A DNA stretch of 64,000 nt from DASZQL01 sp964391865 (GCA_964391865.1 CAYMNQ010000004.1:335940-399939); one strand, 5' to 3'. Shown: positions 41,551 through 51,166, counted from the first letter of the stretch. Notes: generated by a model not told the origin, from the letters alone. Translations and numbers: made by a program.

Positions 41551-43491
41551 TTACAGTCTCCTCTTCTCGATTTGAGTTTCCCTTGCAGAGATCCTCACGA
41601 GTTCATACTCACACAGCAATCGACCAGCAAGGACCCGGCGCGCGACGTTCTCATCGACTTCCTTGCTATAGACCAAGAGGACGACCTGGTCGGCCATCGT
41701 GGGAAGAGACGCGATGACCTGCTCCTTGTGCCTTGAGTCAAGTCGCCCAAATGGTGAGTCGATGAATAACGGCCCTCGTACTGGCGAGTTCTTCTGGAGC
41801 GCGCCGACAAGAGACAGGGCCACGATGTGCTCCGCACCAGAAGACCGTAGTGGCACTTCTGTGCCGTCGCGGTGAATGATCCGCAGCCCGTAGCTGGGCG
41901 TAATCGCAAGCCTTTCGTACTCAGGCTCTGTTGTCATCTGCTTGAAGAGTTCAGAGGCGTCCTTTTCCACCTGAGTCCGAAGCGCTTCTCGATAACACGA
42001 GACGGAGCGCTCTACGACGTCTCGAAGGGCTTCCATATACTCACGCCGCTTCGTTTCAGCGCCTGCGGAGGGACCGACCGTCGTACGAATTTGCTCTTGC
42101 AGCCGCTTGATGCTCGCTTCCTGCTCCGACAACTTCTGCCGAGCGTTGCTCAACGCGATTCGAGCATGAGCAAGACCATCCTGCACAAGTCTCCACCTCC
42201 GCTGGCTCTCGATCAGCCCCGACTCATCACGGTCGCCAATCTGTTCTTCTAGGTCATCACGTCTACTGCGCAGTTGTGCGATTTCAGCCTGAATGCCGCT
42301 GACCTGCCTGAACATCTCGATGGCCGTGCCGCCCTCTCTTGATAGTTGAATGGACGACAGCCTGCCGAGTGCTTGTAGGGCTCTCTGCGACTGCGCCATG
42401 TCAGGCGCAGGCAGTGCACTCGTGGCCGCGGACGGGACTTTGGTATTGACACGCTGGGTGCAAACGGGACACGTGCCGGTTGAGCACTCTTCGCGCAAGT
42501 GGTCGAGAAGCTTCGTGCGTTCCCAGGTCTGCCGCTCTTGATCCAGAGTGGCCACTTGCCGAGTCAACTCTTCGCGATGCTGTTCCAGGCGACCGACGAG
42601 TGGCCAGTGCCACGCTCGCTCCAACAGCGCCGTAAGTCGCTTTTGAGCGTCACGTTGGTCGACCTCACGCTGCTCTATCTGTCGTTCCAGTTCACGCTTT
42701 TCGCCGATTAGATTGAGGAGCTTGGTGCTTCGATTCAGCATCTCCTCCAGCGCTTCTGATTCCGTCTGTAGGCGTTGGACCTCTGCGTGGTGCCGTTCAA
42801 CCTCGGTGCCGCATTCATCGGAGAGCCGCCGACTGTTCTCCAACTGTTGGCCAAGACGCTCCGTCCTCTTGTCCCGCTGCAACGCCCGGGCCTCTGTATC
42901 GCTGGCCTGCTGACGAAGCAAATCGAGATCGGATCGCAGTTGCAGCAGTACGGGCACGCCCAGTATCTGCTCAACTGCTTCGGTAATTCGGTGACCAAGG
43001 GCAGAATCATCGTCTAGCAAGAGCTCGTACTGCTGGAGTAGCTCGCCGTCGAAGAGAAAGAACCGCGCGATTCCCTCCGGCATCAATGACTTGAGCAGCG
43101 CGTGCCCCTCGGTGTTACTCAAAGGCACGCCATCCCTCACGACTGTCGTCACCGTCTCCGCTGTTTCGTGTCCTGGCTCGCCCTCGATGACGCATCGCCG
43201 GATCAATTCCAGCGATACGGCGTCATGACGGACGCTGAGGGTTACGCTGAACGCTCGTTGACCATCACGCTTGGCCAAAATGTTCAGGAGTTTCGGAAGG
43301 TCCTGTTCTTTCTCTGCGCGGCCAATGACGCGCCCAAACAGAGCGAAGCGGATCGCGTTGAGCAGGGTGGTCTTTCCCCGCATGTTCTCACCGGAGACGA
43401 TAATGACTCCGTCCTGACCAGCAAACTCCACGCACTGCTCGCCGCGGTAAGGACCGAAGTCGCGCAGCTCCACACGGTCAATGCGAAGCAT
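41551..43491 (-). CDS. DndD-like SMC-type ATPase with zinc hook
   Basis: Start ATG 43491 (MLRIDRVELRDFGPYRGEQCVEF), with GGAGG five bases upstream; the frame extends to 43575. The 646-residue protein has an SMC/Rad50-like Walker A (SGENMRGKTTLLNAIRFALFG), the DndD-type ARFFLFDGELLQQYE, a long coiled coil with a zinc hook (CSTGTCPVCTQRVN), the signature PLRSSGAEHIVALSLVGAL and Walker B LFIDSPFGRLDSRHKEQVI. DndD proteins act in DNA phosphorothioation, but here no sulfur-transfer genes (dndA/C) are present. It probably provides the DNA-dependent ATPase of this operon. Confidence 0.88.
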   Translation of the reverse strand: MLRIDRVELRDFGPYRGEQCVEFAGQDGVIIVSGENMRGKTTLLNAIRFALFGRVIGRAEKEQDLPKLLNILAKRDGQRAFSVTLSVRHDAVSLELIRRCVIEGEPGHETAETVTTVVRDGVPLSNTEGHALLKSLMPEGIARFFLFDGELLQQYELLLDDDSALGHRITEAVEQILGVPVLLQLRSDLDLLRQQASDTEARALQRDKRTERLGQQLENSRRLSDECGTEVERHHAEVQRLQTESEALEEMLNRSTKLLNLIGEKRELERQIEQREVDQRDAQKRLTALLERAWHWPLVGRLEQHREELTRQVATLDQERQTWERTKLLDHLREECSTGTCPVCTQRVNTKVPSAATSALPAPDMAQSQRALQALGRLSSIQLSREGGTAIEMFRQVSGIQAEIAQLRSRRDDLEEQIGDRDESGLIESQRRWRLVQDGLAHARIALSNARQKLSEQEASIKRLQEQIRTTVGPSAGAETKRREYMEALRDVVERSVSCYREALRTQVEKDASELFKQMTTEPEYERLAITPSYGLRIIHRDGTEVPLRSSGAEHIVALSLVGALQKNSPVRGPLFIDSPFGRLDSRHKEQVIASLPTMADQVVLLVYSKEVDENVARRVLAGRLLCEYELVRISARETQIEKRRL

Positions 43492-43684
43492 CGTCGCCTC
43501 CCGCGTTGGAGGCTTGCTGAGCGAAATCAATCGCCTCGGCGAGCCTTCGCAGCGCTGTGCGGCGGTCATCGTCATTGAGGGACTGTTCCGTTACTTCGAG
43601 CAGGCTACGTGCAAGCGACGCTGGCAGCGATACACCGGCACTCTTGGCTTGTTCAGTCATCAGTGCGACCATCTGTTCCTTCAT
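43478..43684 (-). CDS. 68-aa hypothetical protein between helicase and DndD-like genes
   Basis: The start is ATG 43684 (MKEQMVALMTEQAKSAGVSLPASLARSLLEV), with GGAGG nine bases upstream; the frame extends to 43729. The protein is mostly helical and acidic (TEQSLNDDDRRTALRRLAEAIDFAQQA). It overlaps the helicase gene and the DndD-like start, typical of a translationally coupled small subunit. No family recognised. Confidence 0.65.
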   Translation of the reverse strand: MKEQMVALMTEQAKSAGVSLPASLARSLLEVTEQSLNDDDRRTALRRLAEAIDFAQQASNAGGDDASH

Positions 43685-45794
43685 CGTTGTCGTCCTCCAT
43701 CCCAAGTTCCTGAATCGCGTCTGCGGCAACGCCTTCCTCTGCCAAAAGGGCTCTCATGCGGTCGATCTCTGCGGGGTTCTCCGCATGCTGTGCGAACTCT
43801 GCTGCTCGGGCTATTTCCGCATGAATAAAGGGATACTCTCGATCGAGAGAACCACCGACGGGTGGTAGCACCAATAGGTCATGGATGTCCGCGTATGCCT
43901 TTCGGGGAGCATGTCGCAGAACCCGTCCGCGGCGCTGGATGAACTCTCTCGGATTCTGCGAAGAAGCGATAATCAGGGCGTGGTCGGCAGCAGGGATGTC
44001 GACTCCCTCGTCCAGGCAACGGATAGCGAGAATGATGCCTCCGCGGTCGGTGAACAATCGCAGTGTTGCAGGCCCATCGCCCGCCATGCCGCGGTAATAC
44101 TCGAACACCCTGCATGGCAGCGAAGTCCCGAGGAGGGCTCGGAGGGACTGCAACTGCTGGATCGAATCGCAGTACACTAGCCAACGGTCTCCGTCGCGAA
44201 CCGTATCACGAAGTACCTGCAGAGCGACTGCGAGTTTGTCGTGTGCTTGCTTCAATATGCGGGCTCGCTTGAGCAGCAGCATTTTGGCGGAGTCGGTGGC
44301 GGGTGCGAGCGGGGAGGCCTGAGCTTGCCGCAGCACAACCAATCGCCTAGTCAGCTGGTTCCATTCCGTCATTTCGTCAAGCGAAAGACGCGCGGTATGT
44401 ACCCGGTAAAAATACCGACACAATCGCCCGTCTTGGATCGCATCGCCGATTCCGTAGGGTGGCTGCACAATTGGGCCGAACCATTGCAGCAACTGTTGAG
44501 TGCCCTCGGCGTCCCCTGCTCGGATAGGCGTGGCACTCAAACCTAGACGAGGACCGGCATCAATCTCAAGAATGCGACGACGCTGTGCGCTGCCGACGCG
44601 ATGCACCTCATCGGCGACCGCGAAGATGTGAGGTCCACCTCTGACACGTGCTCGAAACTGCTCACTAGCGGCAGTGTCCATGGTGACCAGAATGAGAGGC
44701 GGCTTGACGGTCGGACGAGTCCATGCGGCTAACACCCCCGGAGTACGCCAGATGTCATTGCTTGCACCGCAGGTCGCTATTTCAGCGGTATCGCTCCCTA
44801 GGACTAGCCTCGCCTCTCTCTCCCACTGCGCCAATAGCAGGACACTGGGAACGAGCACAATCGGTGTTTCTCCGCGTCGAATGGCATCCTTGATGGCGAG
44901 AAGCGCCGTAATTGTCTTTCCGCTTCCCGTCGCGTGCTCCAGAATGCCTCGCCTCCCCGCTGCCAACCAGTTTGTGATCGCCTGTACTTGATGCCGAAGC
45001 GGCGGACGTGTCAGCGGGTGGGTCACGGCCCGCTGACGACTGGCTCGAAGTACGATGCGGTCGATTCTCTCATCGAGATGATCAGCATCCGCAATGTTAA
45101 GCAACTGCCTTCGGAATGCCTCCGGCACGGAATACACACGCGCGGCGGGCCACAGGTCGAGCCAGAGCGCGTCGAAAAAGGCCTGATGCTCCGCTACTCG
45201 CCGAGCCTCGCGTTGATCATTCCAGGATACGAAGACATCGATGGACTCAAGGTTTCCATCGGAAGCTACTCCCGACCAAGTCTCGTTCATGGACCCCTTG
45301 AATAGAACTGAGTTGCCGTTGGCGTCTGAGAAGACTCCAGCCTTGTCGTGGTACAGAAAGCGGCCAGTATTGTCATGGGCCACATCGACAAATCGAAGAT
45401 CGAGCCGCTTTGTAGCGACAAGCGTTGCGAGAACAATCGCCGGTTCCTGCAAATCAGCAGACGCCAGCATCGCTTCAAGTTCAGCGATCAGATTGCGGGA
45501 TAAGTCGGCAACGGTTCTCTGCTTGTACCCCGTCTGAAGAGCTTTGGCATCCGCCTCACTGATGCGCGGTGAGCAGAGCACTCGCATTGAGCCGCCATTC
45601 GAAAGGAAAGCTCGAAGGCCCGACCAAGCCACGGCGTAGGCAGTACTGCTGAAGTACCCAACTGCACGATCGTACCTGATCGCGCCACGAAAGCAGGGAA
45701 CGAGAAACTCGGACGCGATATCGGAGTCACCCTTGCGGTATGTCGGAGCGAATGGGATCGAAGGCAAGCCGCTGAGTGGAGTTGTGTCGCTCAC
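43653..45794 (-). CDS. Phospholipase-D nuclease plus DEAD-type helicase fusion
   Basis: The 713-residue protein has an N-terminal PLD-like domain with RFLYHDKAGVFSDANGNSVLFKGSMNET (HxK...GS-N motif). A superfamily 2 helicase follows: PPLRHQVQAITNWLAAGRRGILEHATGSGKTITALLAIKDAI (Q motif/Walker A), VADEVHRVG (DEAD-like), LGLSATPIRAGD (SAT) and FIQRRGRVLRHAP (motif VI). PLD-helicase proteins of this kind occur as nuclease subunits in restriction and Dnd-type systems. It overlaps the 169-aa gene stop and is the probable DNA-cleaving component. Confidence 0.9.
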   Translation of the reverse strand: MSDTTPLSGLPSIPFAPTYRKGDSDIASEFLVPCFRGAIRYDRAVGYFSSTAYAVAWSGLRAFLSNGGSMRVLCSPRISEADAKALQTGYKQRTVADLSRNLIAELEAMLASADLQEPAIVLATLVATKRLDLRFVDVAHDNTGRFLYHDKAGVFSDANGNSVLFKGSMNETWSGVASDGNLESIDVFVSWNDQREARRVAEHQAFFDALWLDLWPAARVYSVPEAFRRQLLNIADADHLDERIDRIVLRASRQRAVTHPLTRPPLRHQVQAITNWLAAGRRGILEHATGSGKTITALLAIKDAIRRGETPIVLVPSVLLLAQWEREARLVLGSDTAEIATCGASNDIWRTPGVLAAWTRPTVKPPLILVTMDTAASEQFRARVRGGPHIFAVADEVHRVGSAQRRRILEIDAGPRLGLSATPIRAGDAEGTQQLLQWFGPIVQPPYGIGDAIQDGRLCRYFYRVHTARLSLDEMTEWNQLTRRLVVLRQAQASPLAPATDSAKMLLLKRARILKQAHDKLAVALQVLRDTVRDGDRWLVYCDSIQQLQSLRALLGTSLPCRVFEYYRGMAGDGPATLRLFTDRGGIILAIRCLDEGVDIPAADHALIIASSQNPREFIQRRGRVLRHAPRKAYADIHDLLVLPPVGGSLDREYPFIHAEIARAAEFAQHAENPAEIDRMRALLAEEGVAADAIQELGMEDDNDEGTDGRTDD

Positions 45795-46300
45795 GGCCTC
45801 CCTCCGGTCAATCGCAAGGACAGCGCGTCGGCAAAATGTTCGCGGCGCGAGGCGAGAATGACCTCTTGTACTCGCTTTCCACCTTGCCGGAGGAAGCGCT
45901 CCTGACTAGAGACCTTTTCAGCTAGCGCTCGCACCAAGGTCAGTTCCTTGACTTGAACGTTGCGCGAGTAGGCGAAATCCTTGTAGAGCGTCGCATCCCA
46001 GAGGGCAAGTACGTCAAAGTCTGGTGAATAGCCAATGAGCAACGGGAACGCCCCATCAGCGGAGTCCAAGCATTGGCGGGACCCTCGTTTCGAGCCGGGC
46101 ACAATCACCTGAATCTTGTACTCATCCTGCGGACGTCCTCGAAGTTGTCGCGTGATGGTGAACGCGTATGCGTTGCACAACAGACCGAATCGACTGAAAA
46201 GGAACCGCAGCGGAGCCGCGTCGCACGCCGATCGACACTCGATCGCACTGTCGAGCGACTGAAGCAGAATCTCGTGGATCTCGTGTTTGGGGAGGGGCAT
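45791..46300 (-). CDS. 169-aa protein, possible DNA-recognition or nuclease component
   Basis: ATG 46300 follows the methyltransferase stop closely. The protein has LLCNAYAFTITRQLRGRPQDEYKIQVIVPGSKRGSRQCLDSADGAFPLLIGYSPDFDVLALWDATLYKDFAYSRNVQVKELTLVRALAEKVSSQERFLRQGGKRVQEVILASR. The GRPQDEYKIQ and DFAYSRNVQVK segments look like a conserved methyltransferase-associated restriction component. I cannot assign a named family from sequence alone. It overlaps the helicase start by four bases. Confidence 0.7.
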   Translation of the reverse strand: MPLPKHEIHEILLQSLDSAIECRSACDAAPLRFLFSRFGLLCNAYAFTITRQLRGRPQDEYKIQVIVPGSKRGSRQCLDSADGAFPLLIGYSPDFDVLALWDATLYKDFAYSRNVQVKELTLVRALAEKVSSQERFLRQGGKRVQEVILASRREHFADALSLRLTGGRP

Positions 46301-46303
46301 CTC

Positions 46304-47410
46304 TTATTCCGCCGGTTTGCCGCCGGGGCGACGTTTCGCGCGCGAGGTGCCCGTTGAGAGGGCGTAGGTAGTGTCATCAGAGTGTGGAGCGATGCGAGGG
46401 GGAAAGACGGTGTAGGGCTCGTCCAGTACAGCAAAGTTGGGAAAGTCGGGTACCTCCAGATATCCACGGATGCCCTGAATGAAGTCGTGGTCTAGTTCGC
46501 AGCAGTACCACCTCCGACCCAGTCGCTCGGAGACGGCACCGGTCATGCCGGAGCCTCCGAATGGATCAACCACCAAATCCCCGGGATTCGTAAGCATCGA
46601 AATGAAGTATCCGGGTAGTTCAGCGGGAAATCGCGCGGGATGCTCTGTGAGCCCATGACGGCGACAATAGCGCTGGTAGGGATCATTGGATCGTGTATTC
46701 GGTATTGCTAGAAGATTGGGTGGCACCGCACCGCCGTTGTCACGCTGCCACTTGTCGGAGATGTCGTGACCGGAGGGCCGCAAGCCCCGGTTATAGCCAT
46801 CCTTGAGTAATCGCTTCATTGCCTGGCTGTATGGCGCAAGCACCCGGCGGTTGTTTGCCGGTGGCCACGGACTCGGCGAGAGCCACCACACGCAGTTGAT
46901 GGCGTCTTTGACTCGAATGCGCCGGATATTGACCCACTCAGCGGGAGCTGGCAGTTTGGCAGGATTCCACCAGAAGTACTCTTGCGCCAGGTGAAAGCCA
47001 AACTTCTCGCAAAGGAAAATTAGAAGCTTGAAGTGGTAGAGCGAGCGCACTGGCAGGCCGGGCTTCCATGCACCGCCAATGTCAATGACAAGGCTGCCAT
47101 CTGGCTTTAGTACTCGACGAATGCCTTCGGCGAATGGTGCGAACCACTCCAAGTACTGATCTGCGTCCTCATTGCCGTAGGATTTCTTGCGGACCAACCC
47201 GAATGGCGGTGACGTCATGACCAAGTCCACGGACCCTGGTCGGAGAAGCTTAGAGAGCAGGGCGCGCGAATCGCCGCATAGAGCTTGACCCAAGTGAGTC
47301 TGCGCGACGGTTGTCAGACTGTCGGCGACAGCTTGCCGAGGTGGCCCATGCGCCTTGCGAGCGTCTGCCTTTGATGGTCGTCTCGGAGATGCTTTGTTTG
47401 TCAAATGCAA
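46304..47410 (-). CDS. DNA methyltransferase, probably N4-cytosine (beta class)
   Basis: The start at 47410 is a TTG (LHLTNKASP) and uncertain; another TTG at 47404 has AAGGA six bases upstream. The ~368-residue protein has catalytic motif IV first (VDLVMTSPPFGLVRKK), then a target-recognition section, and motif I later (GDLVVDPFGGSGMTGAVSERLGRRWYCCELD). This order and the TSPPF motif are typical of beta-class N4-cytosine methyltransferases. It leads the six-gene operon and would protect self DNA in a restriction-type system. Confidence 0.92.
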   Translation of the reverse strand: MHLTNKASPRRPSKADARKAHGPPRQAVADSLTTVAQTHLGQALCGDSRALLSKLLRPGSVDLVMTSPPFGLVRKKSYGNEDADQYLEWFAPFAEGIRRVLKPDGSLVIDIGGAWKPGLPVRSLYHFKLLIFLCEKFGFHLAQEYFWWNPAKLPAPAEWVNIRRIRVKDAINCVWWLSPSPWPPANNRRVLAPYSQAMKRLLKDGYNRGLRPSGHDISDKWQRDNGGAVPPNLLAIPNTRSNDPYQRYCRRHGLTEHPARFPAELPGYFISMLTNPGDLVVDPFGGSGMTGAVSERLGRRWYCCELDHDFIQGIRGYLEVPDFPNFAVLDEPYTVFPPRIAPHSDDTTYALSTGTSRAKRRPGGKPAE

Positions 47411-48065
47411 GTCCTTGCCGGGTCGGTTGGGAGATCAAAATAGGAAGGGGAGTGGTGTGAGCCGTCGCGTGGGCGAGGAGAATTTCTAGCGGGCGTGAAA
47501 TCGTTAAGCGTGCATGTCCACGGACTATCTGTAGCCCTGGAGTGTCCTGAAAAGGGGAGTCCTACATCCCGTCTTGAAAGCCTGCCGCCTCGGTGACGCT
47601 TTCCTCCTTCTTCGTGAAGCCTGAGCCACCTTCGCTGTCCTCCGGGTCCACAAGCATACCGACCATCGCGCTAACGCGAGCGAACCGCAGAGCATTGTCG
47701 CCACGAACGGCCGGTCGCGACGCCGATGCGCGTGACGCGGCGCCGGAGGCACCAAGCTCCCTTTGTAAAGAATACGGTGTGACGACTCGGGCGGAGGGGT
47801 GCCGAGGCGGTCGCATCGAGCCGGGGTGATGAACGGCTACGAGCACTTCGACGAATTCATCCGCCTCTGCCGCGAGTTCGGGGTCAAACTAAATCTCTCC
47901 ACCAACGGCAACCGGGCCGGCCAGTCGCTGCTCGAACGGGATCCGCCGAGCCACTCGTAGAGCTCGAACCACGTCCCCTCCTGGGTTCTCGGTACAAACG
48001 AAAATACAACGAAGCGCCCCTGCACGTTGACGTCGAACGCGACGATCAGTTCTAATGTCTGATGA
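47411..48065. other. Intergenic region upstream of GT/radical-SAM fusion
   Basis: 655 bases with no complete gene. A 47562-47846 frame on the minus strand is open but has no recognisable features. The notable content is a 73-base copy of a segment of the downstream radical-SAM gene at 47838-47910. Confidence 0.5.
47838..47910 (+). pseudogene. Duplicated fragment of radical-SAM gene
   Basis: This 73-base stretch matches 49614-49686 with about 70 identities and would encode YEHFDEFIRLCREFGVKLNL. Flanking sequence does not match, so it is a fragment, perhaps left by a second copy or by recombination. Confidence 0.85.
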
Positions 48066-50414
48066 ATGCGTGTACTCTTGGTGATTCACGGGTATCCGCC
48101 CCGGTATAACGCTGGTTCCGAGGTGTACACCCAGTCGCTCGCGCGCGGTCTCGCCGATCGCCACGATGTTCGTGTCTTCACACGACAAGAAGACCCATTC
48201 CTGACCCAGTTCGCGAGCATCGACGAGCCCGATCCGGGCGACCGCCGAGTCCGGCTTCGCATCGTGAACAACGCCGAGTCCCGCGATCGATACCGCTACG
48301 CCGGCGTCGATGCCGAGTTCGAGCGCTTACTCGACGAGTTTCCGCCGGATGTCGTTCACGTCAATCACGTCTCTCATCTGTCGTCCACACTGGTGAAGTC
48401 GGTTTATGATCGCGGCATACCGCTCGTGTACACGCTGCACGACTTCTGGCTGATGTGCCCACGCGGTCAGTTCATCCAGCGTTCCGCAGAACGCGGACAG
48501 GAACCGTTCCCGCTCTGCAGCGGGCAAGACGACCGCAAGTGCGCCGAGCGGTGCTACTCGCTTTACTTCTCCGGGTGCGATCAGCACTACGAGGCAGATG
48601 TCGCGCGCTGGTCGGCATGGGTGGGCGAGCGCATGGCCAACGTCCGGGACATGGCAGGGATGATCGACCGTTTCATCGCGCCGTCGAAGCACCTGATGGA
48701 ACGCATCCGGCGCGGGTTGGGTCTTCCCGAGAGCAAGTTGATGTTCCTCGACTATGGCTTTGACCTGCCGCGGTTGACGGGACGCTCGCGTGCTCGCGAG
48801 CAGCGGTTTGTCTTCGGATACATCGGCACCCACATCCCGGCCAAAGGCATCCACCATCTCATCGAAGCGTTCGCGCAGCTTGAGGGCGGTCCCATCCTGC
48901 GAATCTGGGGGCGGCCGCGCGACCCCTACACCTCGTCGCTCCGTCGCATCGCTTCCAGCCTTCCCAACGGCGCGGGCGACCGGGTGCAGTGGATGGGTGA
49001 GTACCAGAATGAGCGGATCGTCGAAGACGTGTTCAACCGGGTTGACGCCATTGTTGTGCCGTCGATCTGGGAAGAGAACTCGCCGCTGGTCATCCACGAA
49101 GCCCAGCAGGCGCGCGTCCCCGTGATCACCGCGGATGCGGGTGGGATGGCTGAGTATGTCCAACATCTCGTGAACGGCCTGCTGTTCCGGCACCGCGACC
49201 GCCGATCGCTCGCGCAGCAGATGCAAACCCTTGTGGATGATCCCGCCCTCGGCGAGCGGCTCGGCAGCCGCGGCTACCTATACTCGGACTCCGGGGATGT
49301 GCCTTCTCTGCAGCATCATGTGACAGCCGTCGAGTCCGTGTACCGCGAGCTCCTCGGCCCGAACGCGACAAGGATTCCAGTCAACAAGCCCGGCCCGTGG
49401 CGGATCACGTTTGATACGAATCCCGACGACTGCAATCTGCGCTGCATCATGTGCGAGGAACACTCGCCGCATAGCTCACTGCAACAGGAACGCCGCGCCG
49501 CGGGCGGGCCCCGGCGGCGGATGGACATCGCTCTGGTGCGGCGGGTGCTTGAGAGCTGCCGAGACTCCCGACTCCGGGAGGTCATCCCGAGCACGATGGG
49601 CGAGCCTCTCCTCTACGAGCACTTCGACGAATTCGTCCGCCTCTGCCGCGAGTTCGGGGTCAAACTCAATCTCACCACCAACGGCACCTTCCCGAAGCGT
49701 GGCGCCCGAGCCTGGGCCGAGCAGATCGTCCCGATCGGGTCCGACGTCAAGATCTCCATCAACGGAGCAACCACGGCCACGCAGGAAGCGATCATGCTCG
49801 GCACCAAGCTCGAGCAGATCCTCGCGAACGTGCGGGCGTTCGTCGAGGTCAGGGACGCGCACGCACGGAGTGCGGGCCACTACTGCCGGGTCACCTTCCA
49901 GACGACTTTTCTGGAGAGCAACATTCACGAGTTGCCCGACCTCGTCCGACTTGCCGCGTCTCTGGGCGTGGACCGCGTCAAGGGACACCACCTCTGGGCG
50001 CACTTCACGCAGATCAAAGGCCTATCGATGCGGCGATCCCGAGAGGCAATCGAACGGTGGAACCGCATCGTCGAGGCAACCGAGCTGGCGGCCGCCCAGC
50101 TTGTTGCTTCGAACGGCAAGCGGGTGCGCTTGGAGAACATCCATCGGCTCGACCCGGAGAGCCGCGACGACATCGCTCCCGGAGGGGCGTGCCCGTTCCT
50201 CGGGGAGGAAGCGTGGGTGAGCGCCGATGGTCGGTTCAATCCGTGCTGCGCCCCCGATGCGCAACGTCGGACTCTGGGAGAGTTTGGATCTGTAACAGAG
50301 AAGCCGCTGATGGAGATCTGGAACGGTGGAGAGTACCGCCAGCTGCGGGATCGCTACCACGAACACAGCCTGTGCCGGAGCTGCAACATGCGTCAGCCTA
50401 CGGAGGTCCGATGA
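48066..50414 (+). CDS. Glycosyltransferase GT4 fused to radical-SAM/SPASM domain
   Basis: The 782-residue protein starts MRVLLVIHGYPPRYNAGSEVYTQSLARGLADRHDV. Residues 1-~430 form a GT4 (GT-B fold) glycosyltransferase with GYIGTHIPAKGIHHLIEAFAQ, VDAIVVPSIWEENSPLVIHEAQQARVPVITADAGGMAEYV. From about residue 450 a radical-SAM domain follows with CNLRCIMC (CxxxCxxC, 4Fe-4S binding), ISINGATTATQEAIMLG, and a SPASM-type end with RFNPCCAPD and HSLCRSCNM. The fusion is unusual. It overlaps the WG-repeat gene by four bases, so the two work together; glycan/peptide modification is a guess. Confidence 0.9.
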   Translation: MRVLLVIHGYPPRYNAGSEVYTQSLARGLADRHDVRVFTRQEDPFLTQFASIDEPDPGDRRVRLRIVNNAESRDRYRYAGVDAEFERLLDEFPPDVVHVNHVSHLSSTLVKSVYDRGIPLVYTLHDFWLMCPRGQFIQRSAERGQEPFPLCSGQDDRKCAERCYSLYFSGCDQHYEADVARWSAWVGERMANVRDMAGMIDRFIAPSKHLMERIRRGLGLPESKLMFLDYGFDLPRLTGRSRAREQRFVFGYIGTHIPAKGIHHLIEAFAQLEGGPILRIWGRPRDPYTSSLRRIASSLPNGAGDRVQWMGEYQNERIVEDVFNRVDAIVVPSIWEENSPLVIHEAQQARVPVITADAGGMAEYVQHLVNGLLFRHRDRRSLAQQMQTLVDDPALGERLGSRGYLYSDSGDVPSLQHHVTAVESVYRELLGPNATRIPVNKPGPWRITFDTNPDDCNLRCIMCEEHSPHSSLQQERRAAGGPRRRMDIALVRRVLESCRDSRLREVIPSTMGEPLLYEHFDEFVRLCREFGVKLNLTTNGTFPKRGARAWAEQIVPIGSDVKISINGATTATQEAIMLGTKLEQILANVRAFVEVRDAHARSAGHYCRVTFQTTFLESNIHELPDLVRLAASLGVDRVKGHHLWAHFTQIKGLSMRRSREAIERWNRIVEATELAAAQLVASNGKRVRLENIHRLDPESRDDIAPGGACPFLGEEAWVSADGRFNPCCAPDAQRRTLGEFGSVTEKPLMEIWNGGEYRQLRDRYHEHSLCRSCNMRQPTEVR

Positions 50415-51166
50415 ACTGGGACCGCGCGGGAATCGCGGCGGACGGCACGCACCACGTCATCGACGGAGTGCCCGCGTACTCCGCGCGCTTTCTGAGGGTC
50501 CAGAAGTTCCATCATCCTGGCCTCGCTCCGGCTTTGGATGCGACAGGAGCATTCCACATCACGCCGGATGGTCTACCCGCGTATGCGAATCGGTTCCGAG
50601 AGTCCTGGGGTTTTTATGAGGGCTTTGCCGCTGTCCAAGACGTGCACGGGTGGCATCACATCGCCCCCAACGGCGTGCCGCTCAGCGATACCCGCTACGC
50701 GTGGTGCGGCAATTTTCAGGAGGGGCGATGCACCGTTCGAACTGGCGACGGGGAGTATCACCACATCACCGATCGTGGTCAGCCGGCGTATGCCGCGCGA
50801 TATCTGTACGCGGGCGACTTCCGCGACGGCGCGGCCGTGGTTCGCTGCCCCGCCCGCGGGCTGTGCACCCACATCACTACTGATGGAGGGATGCTTCACG
50901 ACCGGTGGTTCGAAGACCTTGACGTATTTCACAAGGGGTTCGCCAGGGCCCGCGACGCCGAGGGATGGTTCCACATCGACATCCTCGGCCAACCACTTGG
51001 GAGTGCTCGCTACGGCGAAGTCGAGCCGTTCTACAACGGGCAAGCGCGCGTGCTCACTCACGAAGGAGCGTATTGCGTGATCGATCAGGCGGGCCAAGTC
51101 ACGGCGCGTGTCGGTCGGCTTTCCTCAACACCAGCACCTGCCTGCCAGAAGCCCCACTTAGCGTGA
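50411..51166 (+). CDS. WG-repeat-like protein
   Basis: ATG 50411 overlaps the fusion gene stop. The 251-residue protein is built of repeats such as FYEGFAAVQDVHGWHHIAPNGVPLSDTRYAWCGNFQEGRCTVRTGDGEYHHITDRGQPAYAARYLYAGDFRDGAAVV and FHKGFARARDAEGWFHIDILGQPLG. These resemble WG repeats (G-A-V--, -G-w--Id--G). No signal peptide. It probably is a binding partner or substrate carrier of the GT/radical-SAM protein. Confidence 0.82.
   Translation: MNWDRAGIAADGTHHVIDGVPAYSARFLRVQKFHHPGLAPALDATGAFHITPDGLPAYANRFRESWGFYEGFAAVQDVHGWHHIAPNGVPLSDTRYAWCGNFQEGRCTVRTGDGEYHHITDRGQPAYAARYLYAGDFRDGAAVVRCPARGLCTHITTDGGMLHDRWFEDLDVFHKGFARARDAEGWFHIDILGQPLGSARYGEVEPFYNGQARVLTHEGAYCVIDQAGQVTARVGRLSSTPAPACQKPHLA

Noticed and set aside
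41179..47410. A canonical DNA phosphorothioation (dnd) locus
   Set aside because: DndA/C-type sulfur-transfer genes are missing and a DNA methyltransferase is present instead.
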